DNA from: Streptomyces sennicomposti
GTDB taxonomy: Bacteria > Actinomycetota > Actinomycetes > Streptomycetales > Streptomycetaceae
Length of the DNA: 64,000 nt
NCBI RefSeq assembly: GCF_019890635.1
Contig: NZ_JAIOAB010000024.1
Location: 1 to 64,000 of the forward strand
Reading direction: 5' to 3'
Each line of letters starts with the position of its first letter. Position 1 is the first letter of the stretch. Positions 36,252 to 44,875 of this stretch are shown here, piece after piece. The notes beneath the pieces are model-generated. The model saw nothing but the letters and a program-made list of their open reading frames with translations. It was not told the DNA's origin and ran no database searches. Position numbers and translations under genes: made by a program.

Positions 36252-37949
36252 ATGGCGTCGTCAACGGTGACCTCGTCCCCGTCCCCCCGGCCACCGCGGC
36301 CGAATCTCGCCTTCCGGCGCCTGCGCGGCCAGCGCTCGCCGGCCGAGTTCGCCGCGGCGGTGCGGCGGGCCGCCCGCGAGATCGGCGAGCGGGTCAGCTG
36401 TGACGCCCGCTACATCGGCCGGGTGGAGGCGGGCGAGATCCGCTGCCCCAACTACGCCTACGAACGCGTGTTCCTGCACATGTTCCCCGGCCGGACGCTC
36501 GCCGACCTGGGGTTCGCACCCCGCTCGTCCGTCCGCGGGCGGGCGGTGCGCACACCCGAGGACGACGCGCCCCCCGCGCACACCACGAGCCCGGAACGCG
36601 CCCCGTCTGAAACGCGGAGCGCGAGCCACCCGTATCACGCCCACGAAGCACGGGAACCGCGCGACACCGCGGCCCCGCCGGCCGGACAGGACCGGGAGGA
36701 CCAGCAGAACCAGCAGGACCGGGAGAACCGGGAGAACCGGGAAGTCCGGACGGGCCGGCGGGTCCGGCCCGTCCGGACTGACCGGAACGACCGGGACGAC
36801 CGGGCCCTCCGGAACGACCGTCGGACCGGGACCGGCCTGCGGACCCGGCCGGACCGACCGGAGCCGCCGGACCGACCGGACCCACACGACCGGCAAGACC
36901 CGTACCACCCGCACGAAGACCACGAGGAGAGCGACGTGCTGCGTCGCGCATTCATGACCAGCTCCGGCGCCACCGTGGCCGCCGTCTCGCTGGGTCCCCT
37001 GGGGCTCGCCCTCGACGCTTCGGCGGCGGACCGGCCGGTCCGCCGCGCCGGCGCGAGCGACGCGGGCGCCCTGGAAGAGGCCGTCCGCAAGATCCGGGTG
37101 CTCGACGACCGGCACGGGGCGGACGGCCTCTACCGGCGTGCGGCCGCACCCCTGCGCGCCGCCTACGCGCTGCTGGACGCCGGCGCGACCCGGCAGGCCA
37201 CCGCCGACCGGCTGCACTCGGGCGCCGGTGAACTGGCGATCTCGGTGGGCTGGCTGGCCCATGACTCGGGCCGTTTCGACGACGCCCGCTCGCACTACGC
37301 AGAGGCGCTGGCCACCGCGCGCATGACCGGGGACGCCGGCCTGGAGGCGCACGCGTTCTGCAACACGGCGTTCCTGGCCCGGGACGCGGGCCGCCCGCGC
37401 GAGGCGGTGCGCGCCGCGCAGGCCGCGCAGCGCGTCGGCCGGGAGCTGGGGTCCGCGCGGCTGATGTCGCTGCTCGCGCTGCGCGAGGCGGGCGGCTGGG
37501 CCGGGCTCGCCGACCGCACCGCCTGCGCGCAGGCGCTCACCCGCGCGCAGGCGCTGTTCGGACGCGGCCCCTCGGACGCCGACCCGGAGTGGATGACCTT
37601 CTACGGCGAGGCCGAGCTGGAGGGTCTGGAGGCGCAGTGCTGGTCCACGCTCGGGGACTGGCCGCGGGCGGCGCTGCACGCCCGGCGCGCGGCCGAGCTG
37701 CAGGACCCGCACTTCACCCGGAACATCGCCCTCTACACGGCCGAGCTGGCCGACGACCTCGCGCGCGGGGGCCGTCCCGACGAGGCCGCGACGGCCGGGA
37801 TGAAGGTCCTCGACCTGCTCGACCAGGTGCAGTCCTCCCGTATCCAGACGATGCTGGCGGGCACCGCGCGCGTGCTGCTGCCGCACCGGCGGGCCTCCGG
37901 GGTGTCGGCGTTCCTGGAACGGCACGCCTCGGCGCCGCGGACGGCGTGA
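36252..37949 (+). CDS. NsdA-like regulator with TPR repeats and a disordered linker
   Basis: 565 aa. An N-terminal HTH-like region (~19-90: FRRLRGQRSPAEFAAAVRRA and YIGRVEAGEIRCPNYAYERV) is followed by a very polar linker (~91-227) dominated by Asp/Arg/Pro/Asn (QDREDQQNQQDRENRENREV and similar), then LRRAFMTSSGATVAAVSLGPLGL and a TPR domain (~260-555) with GRFDDARSHYAEALATARM-type helices. The layout matches NsdA, a negative regulator of antibiotic production and sporulation, and its paralogues. GAGAGGG lies seven bases before ATG 36252. This looks like a paralogue, not nsdA itself. Confidence 0.75.
   Translation: MASSTVTSSPSPRPPRPNLAFRRLRGQRSPAEFAAAVRRAAREIGERVSCDARYIGRVEAGEIRCPNYAYERVFLHMFPGRTLADLGFAPRSSVRGRAVRTPEDDAPPAHTTSPERAPSETRSASHPYHAHEAREPRDTAAPPAGQDREDQQNQQDRENRENREVRTGRRVRPVRTDRNDRDDRALRNDRRTGTGLRTRPDRPEPPDRPDPHDRQDPYHPHEDHEESDVLRRAFMTSSGATVAAVSLGPLGLALDASAADRPVRRAGASDAGALEEAVRKIRVLDDRHGADGLYRRAAAPLRAAYALLDAGATRQATADRLHSGAGELAISVGWLAHDSGRFDDARSHYAEALATARMTGDAGLEAHAFCNTAFLARDAGRPREAVRAAQAAQRVGRELGSARLMSLLALREAGGWAGLADRTACAQALTRAQALFGRGPSDADPEWMTFYGEAELEGLEAQCWSTLGDWPRAALHARRAAELQDPHFTRNIALYTAELADDLARGGRPDEAATAGMKVLDLLDQVQSSRIQTMLAGTARVLLPHRRASGVSAFLERHASAPRTA
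36690..36900. repeat. GACCGG-rich repeat inside the TPR regulator gene
   Basis: Degenerate repeats of GGACCGG, GGGAGAACC and GACCGGAACGACCGG in phase with the gene. They encode the Asp-Arg-rich linker. All frames stay open across this stretch. Confidence 0.8.
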
Positions 37950-37981
37950 GCGGGTCAGGAAGGACGCGGCCCGCTCGGCGG

Positions 37982-38578
37982 CTACGCGGCGAGGTGGCCC
38001 ACGTCGTTCCAGTGCTGCAGGGCCGGCTCGCCGTAGGCCCAGCCCAGCACCGACAGGGACGTCGGGTCGAGCCGGAGCCGGGCCGCGAAGTCGATCGGCA
38101 GGCCGAGCCAGCGCGCGCCGATGGAGCGCAGGATGTGCCCGTGCGCGAAGACCAGCACGTCGCGGTCCTCGGCGCGCGCCCAGGCGACCACCTCGTCGGC
38201 GCGGGCCGTCACGTCGGCGATCGTCTCCCCGCGCGGGGCGCCGTCGCGCCAGAGGAACCAGCCGGGCCGCTCGTCCTGGATCTGCTGCGGGGTCATCCCC
38301 TCGTAGGCGCCGTAGTCCCACTCCATGAGCGCGTCCCAGGGGGTGGCGCGGTCGCCGAAGCCGGCCAGTTCGCAGGTCTCGCGCGCGCGGACCAGCGGGC
38401 TGGTGCGCACCTCGACGCCGGGCAGGCCGTCGAACGGCGCCCGGTGCAGCCGCTCGCCGAGCAGCTTGGCGCCGCGCCGGCCCTCGTCCAGGAGCGGCAC
38501 GTCGGTCCTGCCGGTGTGTTTTCCGGACAGCGACCACTCGGTCTGTCCGTGCCGGGCCAGCAGGATGCGCGGTGCCAT
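37982..38578 (-). CDS. Histidine phosphatase family protein
   Basis: 198 aa. Catalytic RHG motif in [12 protein letters not shown] at the N-terminus; the second block is [16 protein letters not shown], the acid Glu lies in [12 protein letters not shown], and the second His in [20 protein letters not shown]. Cytosolic phosphatase of the phosphoglycerate-mutase-like superfamily; the substrate (sugar phosphate, cofactor precursor) is not readable. Confidence 0.9.
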   Translation of the reverse strand: MAPRILLARHGQTEWSLSGKHTGRTDVPLLDEGRRGAKLLGERLHRAPFDGLPGVEVRTSPLVRARETCELAGFGDRATPWDALMEWDYGAYEGMTPQQIQDERPGWFLWRDGAPRGETIADVTARADEVVAWARAEDRDVLVFAHGHILRSIGARWLGLPIDFAARLRLDPTSLSVLGWAYGEPALQHWNDVGHLAA

Positions 38579-38793
38579 GAGGAGCCCTTCCGGGAGAAAG
38601 TCAGATCTTCGTACGGAACCCTCCCATCATCGCGCACCCTGGTCGGGGGCCGTCCCGGGGCAACCCGGGCGGCGCTCGTTGCGTCTTCGAGGGCCGGGGG
38701 CGCTCCCCACACCGGGGCGCATCCCCCGTAAAGTGTCACGACCGACCGGGGATCACCGGGCGCCGCAGCGACCAGAAGGGGGAGGGGCATCGG

Positions 38794-39759
38794 ATGCCGC
38801 AGACCAAGGCACCGGCACCCGCACCACACACCGAGGCCGCCCCGCGCACCCGGCTGCGCTGGTGGACCGAGCTTCCGCTGATCGCGCTGGTGTACGCCTG
38901 CTACTCCGCCGGCCGGCTGCTGGTCCGCGGCGACGTCGCCTCCGCCGTCGACCACGGCCTGGCGCTGCTGCGCTTCGAGCAGACGCTGCACCTGAACGCC
39001 GAGCACCCGCTCAACCGCCTCTTCACCCGCGAGCCCTGGCTCGGCGTCCCGGCCGACTTCTGGTACGCCTCGCTGCACTACGTGGTGACGCCCGCGATCC
39101 TGGTGTGGCTGTTCCGGGCGCGCTCCCGGCTCTACCGCGCGGCCCGCACCTGGCTGATGACGTCGACGTTCATCGGCCTGATCGGCTTCACCCTGCTGCC
39201 GACCTGCCCGCCGCGCCTGCTGTCGCCCGAGTACGGCTTCGTGGACACCATGGCCCACTACAGCTCCTACGGCTGGTGGGGCGGCGAGGCCAGCGCCCCG
39301 CGCGGCATGGGCGCCATGACGAACCAGTACGCGGCGATGCCGAGCCTGCACGTGGGCTGGGCGCTGTGGTGCGGCGTGATGCTGTGGCGGCACGGCGGCA
39401 CCCGGTGGGCGAAGGCGGCCGGGGTCGCCTATCCGCTGCTGACCGCGATCGTGGTGATGGGCACCGCCAACCACTATCTGCTGGACGCGGTCGCCGGAGT
39501 GGCCGTGATGGCCGTCGGCCTGATCCTCGCGCCGTACGTGACGCGGGCAGCGGACCGGGTGCGGACGCTGCTGGCGGCCCGCGTCCCCGCCCTCGCGCCG
39601 GCCGCGGCGGGCTCGGGTTCCGCGATTGTCAGTGGCGGGTGCCAGACTTCGGCGGGTGAGCGAATTCCACGGCAGCGCGAAACACGGTTCGGGTCCGGAG
39701 CCGAGCCGGGTGCCTCCTCCCAGGACACGGGGGACGGCGCTCCGGCGGCAGCTCGCTGA
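38794..39759 (+). CDS. PAP2-superfamily membrane phosphatase/transferase
   Basis: 321 aa, about six transmembrane helices. Late motifs AAMPSLHVGWALWCGVM (C2: SxxH) and GTANHYLLDAVAGVAVM (C3: HxxxD) are of the PAP2_3 branch, which includes inositol-phosphoceramide-synthase-like enzymes; the KxxxxxxRP motif of classic PAP2 is not seen. The C-terminal ~35 residues overlap the next gene in another frame, so the true end may have drifted. Confidence 0.8.
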   Translation: MPQTKAPAPAPHTEAAPRTRLRWWTELPLIALVYACYSAGRLLVRGDVASAVDHGLALLRFEQTLHLNAEHPLNRLFTREPWLGVPADFWYASLHYVVTPAILVWLFRARSRLYRAARTWLMTSTFIGLIGFTLLPTCPPRLLSPEYGFVDTMAHYSSYGWWGGEASAPRGMGAMTNQYAAMPSLHVGWALWCGVMLWRHGGTRWAKAAGVAYPLLTAIVVMGTANHYLLDAVAGVAVMAVGLILAPYVTRAADRVRTLLAARVPALAPAAAGSGSAIVSGGCQTSAGERIPRQRETRFGSGAEPGASSQDTGDGAPAAAR

Positions 39760-40900
39760 GCTGCGCGGGCCGGGCGTTCCGGCCCGGGCGCTGGACGCCC
39801 GCGCGCTGGCGGCGCTGGCCGCGAACCCGGGCTGCCGGCGGCGCGCGCTCCTGGACGGCGCGGGCGTGGACAAGGCGGCGCTGGCGGGCGCGCTCGGCGC
39901 GCCCTCCGCGTTCGGCCAGTCCCAGTTCGCCCTGACCCGGGGCAACGCGTTCGAGGCGCGGGTCAAGGCCGACGGCGGCGCCGAGCTGCTGCGCCTGGTC
40001 CACCGGCGGCTGGACCCGGCCGCCGAACCGCCCGAGCGGGCCGAGCTGCCCGAGCTGAGCGCCGCGGGCCCCGAGGGGCGCGCGGAGCGCACGGCGCTGG
40101 CGCTGCGCGAGGCGACGGCGGCCGGCGCGTGGACGCTGCTGGACCACCCGATGCTCGCCCTGGAGGTGGCCGGCTCGCCCGCCTTCCTGGAGCCCGACGC
40201 GGTGGTGGTGCACCCGGACGGCAGCTGGACGGTCGTGGAGATCAAGTCGTTCCCGATGCTGGACGGCTCCGCCGACCCGGCGAAGGTCGGCGCGGCGGCG
40301 CGGCAGGCCGCGGTGTACGTACTGGCGCTGGAGCACGCCGCCGCCCGCCTGGACCCCGCGCCCCGGGTGCGGCACCGGGTGCTGCTGGTGTGCCCGAAGG
40401 ACTTCTCCAACCTGCCCACCGCCTCCGCCGTGGACGTGCGCAAGCAGCGGGCCGTGACCGCCCGCCAGCTGGCCCGGCTCACCCGCGTCCAGGACATCGC
40501 CGACGCGCTCCCCGAGGGCGCCTGCTTCTCCCCCGAGCTGCCCGCCGAGGAGCTGACCGCCGCCGTCGAGGCGGTGCCCGCGGCGTACGCGCCCGAGTGC
40601 CTGGCCGCGTGCGAGCTGGCCTTCCACTGCCGGGCGCGCGCCCGCGCGCGGGGCGCGGTGACCGCGCTGGGCCGTTCGGTGCGCGCGGAGCTGGGCGGTC
40701 TGTCCACGGTGGACGATGTGCTCACGGCGGCCCGCGGCGAGGCCGGCGACCCGGACGACCCGGCGGTGGCGGCCCTGCGCAGGGCGGCCCGCCTGCGGGC
40801 GGAGGCCCTGGCCGGACACCGCCCGGCGGCGCCCCCCGGCGGCCACCGGCAGGAGACTTTGGAGCAGGACGGCGAGCGGCAGGGGGCGGCATGTCGCTGA
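39656..40900 (+). CDS. PD-(D/E)XK nuclease, RecB/Cas4-like, with cysteine cluster
   Basis: 414 aa from GTG 39656. Nuclease core: RGNAFEARV (~95-103), Asp181 in FLEPDAVVVH, Glu195 and Lys197 in WTVVEIKSF, and the RecB-type QxxxY motif in RQAAVYVLALEH (~216-227). Cys60 near the N-terminus and Cys315-x3-Cys319-x5-Cys325 (ECLAACELAFHC) near the C-terminus resemble the split 4Fe-4S ligands of Cas4, AddB and Dna2 nucleases. First of three overlapping genes ending in an SF1 helicase, so a DNA-end-processing or DNA-defence role is likely. Cluster and nuclease activity are inferred from motifs. Confidence 0.8.
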   Translation: MSEFHGSAKHGSGPEPSRVPPPRTRGTALRRQLAELRGPGVPARALDARALAALAANPGCRRRALLDGAGVDKAALAGALGAPSAFGQSQFALTRGNAFEARVKADGGAELLRLVHRRLDPAAEPPERAELPELSAAGPEGRAERTALALREATAAGAWTLLDHPMLALEVAGSPAFLEPDAVVVHPDGSWTVVEIKSFPMLDGSADPAKVGAAARQAAVYVLALEHAAARLDPAPRVRHRVLLVCPKDFSNLPTASAVDVRKQRAVTARQLARLTRVQDIADALPEGACFSPELPAEELTAAVEAVPAAYAPECLAACELAFHCRARARARGAVTALGRSVRAELGGLSTVDDVLTAARGEAGDPDDPAVAALRRAARLRAEALAGHRPAAPPGGHRQETLEQDGERQGAACR

Positions 40901-42486
40901 TCGCCACCCTGGCCCGGCTCGAGGCCGTGCACAGCGGCCGGGCGCAGCCGGCCGCGACCGTGCGGCACCGGCACCTGTCCGACCGGCCGCTGGTGTTCGT
41001 GCCGCTCACCACCGCCGGTGAGGCGGGCGCCCCGCTCGGCGCGCTGGTCGGCACGGACCGGGACGCGCCGCGGCTGCTGGCCGTGCCGCAGCCGCGCGAC
41101 CGCGACCTCAGGTTCGCGTTCCTCGCCGAGCTGGCCGACGTCATGCTCCCCTACGTCGACTCCTTCGCCGAGTCGGTGGAGGCGGCCGAGCGCACCGAGA
41201 CCGACCCGGAGACCGGCAAGCGGGTCAAGGTCGAGGTGGAGCTGTGCGCGGACGCGCCCCAGCTGATCGTGCCGAGCCGCGCCGGCATCGACTTCGTCCG
41301 GCTGCTCGGCCGCTCCATGCGGTTCCGGCGCACCGCCGAGCAGGACCCGGAGACCCCGCATCCGGCGCCGCCCAGGGTGCCGCTGCTGGGGCGGTGGCTG
41401 ACCCACTTCGGGGAGCGGGCGCGGGTGCCCGGCTCCTCCCTGCTGCTGGCCCTCAGCGACGTACTGGCCCGGCACTGGACCACCGGCCAGTCCGGTCTGG
41501 AGGACCAGCACCTGGGGGCGCTGCTGGCGTGGATCGCCCCGCCGGACGGCGGCTCGGGCGCCGAGGCCGCGCTGCGCGCCGAGCTGGAGCGGGACGCGGC
41601 CGGCCAGCTGCTGTGCCCGCCGGCGGGTCCGGCCACCGACCCGGCCTTCGACAACAAGCTGCTCGCGCCCGCCATCGAGCGCTACGACCGGGCCCGCCAG
41701 GCCCTCGCCGCCGCCGAGGACGGCATGGCGGCCGACGACCGGCTCGGCGCGGTCACCGCGGCCGAGCGCGACATCCTCGCCCTGGTCGAGAAGTGCGCGC
41801 TGCCCACCTGGGAGAAGGTCTGGGACGGCCTGGACCTGCTGCGGACGCTGCCCGAGGGGGCGCACGTGGCGGAGCGGTGGACGCGCGACCGCTGGTCGTT
41901 CACCGGGCACCGCGACCGGATCACCGCCGGGGAGCCGCCGCAGCCGCGCCGCGACGACGCGGTCACCGCGGCCAACAAGCTGGCCGCGCGCGAGCGCGAG
42001 CAGGCCCGCCTGGACGCGCAGGAGGCGCTGGACGACCCGCTGGTGATGGCGGGGCGGCGGCTGGCCGGGGAGGCGTTCGCGGGCGAGGTCGTCGAGGTCG
42101 TCATGGCCTACAGCGAGGGCAAGCGGCCCAGCCCCCGCCCGCTGGTCACCGTGCGCACGGACGACCGGCCGCACCTCGGCGAGCGGGCGAAGGCGTACCG
42201 CTCACTGAACGGCAGGCCGCAGTCGGCGGAGTTCGTCGCCGAGGAGGACGACGGGACGCTGATCGTGCTGCGGGTCCTCGACAAGATGGGCCGCGGCAAG
42301 GAGCCCGAGGCCGGCTCCGTGCCCGAGAAGGGCGACCGGGTGTGCTTCACGCTCTTCGAGCACGAGCAGCGCGGCGGCGCGAAGCTGCCCGACCCCGAGC
42401 AGACCCCGTGGACGCACGGCGGCCCGCCGGGCGAGGAGAGCGTCCCGGAGGCCCCCGACCCGGTGACCGAGGAGGACCTTCTGTGA
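40891..42486 (+). CDS. Unrecognised 531-aa protein in the nuclease-helicase set
   Basis: Starts at ATG 40891, ten bases inside the nuclease gene, with AGGGGG just upstream; ends inside the helicase start (GTGA). No signal, no membrane segment. The N-terminal ~120 residues (FVPLTTAGEAGAPLGALVG, RDLRFAFLAELADVMLPYVD) and a helical centre (VTAAERDILALVEKCALPTWEKV) are unfamiliar. The C-terminal ~130 residues (AFAGEVVEVVMAYSEGKRP to EKGDRVCFTLFEHEQ) look like a beta-barrel of the kind inserted in UPF1-type helicases. Strict coupling suggests it is a subunit linking nuclease and helicase. Confidence 0.75.
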   Translation: MSLIATLARLEAVHSGRAQPAATVRHRHLSDRPLVFVPLTTAGEAGAPLGALVGTDRDAPRLLAVPQPRDRDLRFAFLAELADVMLPYVDSFAESVEAAERTETDPETGKRVKVEVELCADAPQLIVPSRAGIDFVRLLGRSMRFRRTAEQDPETPHPAPPRVPLLGRWLTHFGERARVPGSSLLLALSDVLARHWTTGQSGLEDQHLGALLAWIAPPDGGSGAEAALRAELERDAAGQLLCPPAGPATDPAFDNKLLAPAIERYDRARQALAAAEDGMAADDRLGAVTAAERDILALVEKCALPTWEKVWDGLDLLRTLPEGAHVAERWTRDRWSFTGHRDRITAGEPPQPRRDDAVTAANKLAAREREQARLDAQEALDDPLVMAGRRLAGEAFAGEVVEVVMAYSEGKRPSPRPLVTVRTDDRPHLGERAKAYRSLNGRPQSAEFVAEEDDGTLIVLRVLDKMGRGKEPEAGSVPEKGDRVCFTLFEHEQRGGAKLPDPEQTPWTHGGPPGEESVPEAPDPVTEEDLL

Positions 42487-43889
42487 CCGCCCCCGTCCAC
42501 CCGACCGCGACCGGCCCGGAGCCGGCCTTCGACCCCGGCGCGGCAGCCGCCCGGGCCACCGGGGCGATCCTGCGCGACACCCTGCACGGCACGCACCGCG
42601 GGGTGGTCGTGGACTCGCCGCCCGGCGCCGGGAAGTCGACTCTGGTGGTGCGCGCCGCGCTGGAGCTGGCCGCCGCCGGACGGCCCCTGATGGTCGTCGC
42701 GCAGACGAACGCCCAGGTGGACGACCTGGTCCTGCGGCTCGCGAAGAAGGAGCCCGAGCTGCCGGTGGGGCGGCTGCACAGCAGCGACGCCGACGCCTAC
42801 GACAAGGCGCTGGACGGCCTGGCGAACGTGCGCAAGTCCGCGAAGGCCGCCGATCTCGCCGGGCTGGACGTGGTGGTGTCCACGGCCGCGAAGTGGGCGC
42901 ATGTGAAGGTCGACGAGCCGTGGCGGCACGCGATCGTGGACGAGGCGTACCAGATGCGCTCGGACGCGCTGCTGGCGGTGGCCGGGCTGTTCGAGCGGGC
43001 GCTGTTCGTGGGCGACCCCGGTCAGCTGGACCCGTTCGCGATCGTCGGCAGCGAGCAGTGGGCCGGGCTGACGTACGATCCGTCGGCGTCCGCGGTGACG
43101 ACCCTGCTCGCGCACAACCCGGAGCTGCCCCAGCACCGGCTGCCGGTGTCCTGGCGGCTGCCGGCGTCGGCGGCGCCGCTGGTCTCGGACGCGTTCTACC
43201 CGTACACGCCGTTCCGCAGCGGTACGGCCGCCGGTGACCGGCGGCTCTCCTTCGCGGTGCCCTCCGACGGTTCGGGGCCCGACCGGGTGATCGACGAGGC
43301 CGCCGCGTCCGGCTGGGGCCTGCTGGAGCTGCCCGCACGGCACACTCCGCGCACGGACCCGGAGGCGGTGCGGGCCCTCGCGGCGGTCGTACGGCGGCTG
43401 CTGGAGCGCGGCGGCGCGACGACCTCGGAGCTGACCCGAGCTCTCGGCTCCGCTCCAGCAGGGGGGACCCCCGTCGCGGACCCGGCGCCGCTGACCGCCG
43501 ACCGGATCGCCGTCGGCACCGCGCACCGGGACCAGGCGGCCGCGGTGCGGGCGGCGCTCGCGGAGCTGGGCGTCACGGACGTCACGGTGGACACCGCGAA
43601 CCGGCTCCAGGGACGGGAGTTCGACGTCACGGTCGTCCTGCACCCGCTCTCCGGCCGTCCCGACGCCACCGCGTTCCACCTGGAGACCGGCCGGCTGTGC
43701 GTCCTCGCCTCCCGCCACCGGCACGCCTGCATCGTCGTCTGCCGCGCCGGGGTGAGCGAACTCCTGGACGACCACCCGTCCACGGAACCGGTCCAGCTGG
43801 GGGTGACGGTGAAGTTCCCGGACGGCTGGGAGGCGAATCATGCGGTACTGGCCCGGCTGCACGAACACCGGGTGAGCTGGAGACCGTGA
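42483..43889 (+). CDS. SF1 (UPF1/Dna2-like) helicase
   Basis: 468 aa. Walker A SPPGAGKST (Lys51), motif Ia VVAQTNAQVDDLVL, Walker B IVDEAYQM (~151-158), motif III FVGDPGQLDP (~175-184), arginine motif VSWRLPASAAPLVSDAFY, motif V VDTANRLQGREFDVTVVLH and motif VI ASRHRHACIVV. These are SF1B motifs of the AAA_11/AAA_12 group. Its GTG overlaps the stop of the 531-aa gene. Shorter than Dna2 or UPF1, and lacks their nuclease and 1B barrel, which may be supplied by the two upstream proteins. The last 23 codons are repeated downstream. Confidence 0.88.
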   Translation: MTAPVHPTATGPEPAFDPGAAAARATGAILRDTLHGTHRGVVVDSPPGAGKSTLVVRAALELAAAGRPLMVVAQTNAQVDDLVLRLAKKEPELPVGRLHSSDADAYDKALDGLANVRKSAKAADLAGLDVVVSTAAKWAHVKVDEPWRHAIVDEAYQMRSDALLAVAGLFERALFVGDPGQLDPFAIVGSEQWAGLTYDPSASAVTTLLAHNPELPQHRLPVSWRLPASAAPLVSDAFYPYTPFRSGTAAGDRRLSFAVPSDGSGPDRVIDEAAASGWGLLELPARHTPRTDPEAVRALAAVVRRLLERGGATTSELTRALGSAPAGGTPVADPAPLTADRIAVGTAHRDQAAAVRAALAELGVTDVTVDTANRLQGREFDVTVVLHPLSGRPDATAFHLETGRLCVLASRHRHACIVVCRAGVSELLDDHPSTEPVQLGVTVKFPDGWEANHAVLARLHEHRVSWRP

Positions 43890-44050
43890 GCGGCGGACGG
43901 GCGCGGAGGACGCGAACGGTGCCGCTCACACGCCGGACGGAGTCCGGCACGCCGCCGGAGGCGGCCGATGAACACAGCCCGGACGGCTGGGAGGCGAATC
44001 ACGCGGTACTGGCCCGGCTGCACGAACACCGGGTGAGCTGGCGGCCCTGA
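43819..44050 (+). repeat. Direct duplication of the helicase 3' end
   Basis: The segment ending the helicase (from ~43819 to 43889) recurs at 43980-44050, offset 161 bp, nearly identical. Both copies read PDGWEANHAVLARLHEHRVSWR plus Pro and a TGA. The few differences (CAT/CAC, AGA/CGG, CCG/CCC) are all synonymous. Similarity fades over the next ~20 bp. Between 43890 and 44277 no other gene is seen; a GTG at 43919 could open a 43-codon frame that ends with copy 2. Confidence 0.92.
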
Positions 44051-44277
44051 CCGGCGGTACGGGTGCGGTGCCGTCCGCGCGCCGGATCGGCTCCGCCGGG
44101 ACAGGTCCGGGCGGTGCGGGAACATCGGGCGGCGCTCGCGCCTTGACTACCTCCGGGGGTCGGCGCCGCCCGCCCTCGGCGCCGCTTGCCCCGACGCCCC
44201 CTTGCGCTCGCGCGAGACAATGGAGGGTGGCCCTTCCAGAAGGCGGCGCCATCCGAACCGTACGAGGAGGAGAAGAC

Positions 44278-44652
44278 ATGGCGGAGCCCACGCCGCGTCG
44301 CAACGAACCGCGGCTACGCCCCGCGCCCCTGCTCTTCGAGCCCGCAGCGGCCGCTGCCGACCCGGAGCACTTCTTCGACCTGGAGTCGATCGACGACCCC
44401 CAGGCGCTGCTGGAACGGGCGACCGAACTGACGCTCGCGTTCCGGGCGGCGACCGACCGCGCGGTGGAGTTCCAGGCCGTCGCCGCGGCGCAGCTCGCCG
44501 ACCCGCGGCGGTTCGACCGGCTGAGCGCGGCGGACATCGCCGAACGGGCGGAGTGGACCGAGGACTACGCCAAGAAGATGATCGAGTTCGGCTGGGACCT
44601 GCTGCGCGGCACCGGGGAGAGCGTGCACGCCAATCCGTCCGACCCCCTCTGA
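44278..44652 (+). CDS. Small conserved acidic protein
   Basis: 124 aa with a strong GAGGAGG site seven bases before ATG 44278. Soluble, helical: DPEHFFDLESIDDPQALLER, ATELTLAFRAATDRAVEFQA, then FDRLSAADIAERAEWTEDYA and MIEFGWDLLRG. Looks like a conserved Streptomyces protein of unknown role. It lies just after the duplicated helicase end but with its own promoter region, so it is probably not part of the helicase operon. Confidence 0.75.
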   Translation: MAEPTPRRNEPRLRPAPLLFEPAAAAADPEHFFDLESIDDPQALLERATELTLAFRAATDRAVEFQAVAAAQLADPRRFDRLSAADIAERAEWTEDYAKKMIEFGWDLLRGTGESVHANPSDPL

Positions 44653-44875
44653 TCCGACCGGTCCGGCTCCCGGACCGCCCCGTCCGGGTCGGCGGCGCAC
44701 AGATGCACGGCCGCGGCTTGGTCCCCCTCCACGCGCCCCCTCCACGCTCCGGGACACCCCGTGATCATCGACCTGGCATATGACAGGCGGGCAAGATACT
44801 CCTTTCCTCCGCCGTCTGTCCCGGTTTCCCGCGACCCTGCGAAACCGGCCGCGCACGGTCGGTAGATATATCGGC

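Noticed and set aside
43697..44050. A 117-aa frame ending in the duplicated helicase tail
   Set aside because: Its first two thirds are out of frame with the helicase and lack coding character; only the last ~43 codons might be real, treated as a finding.
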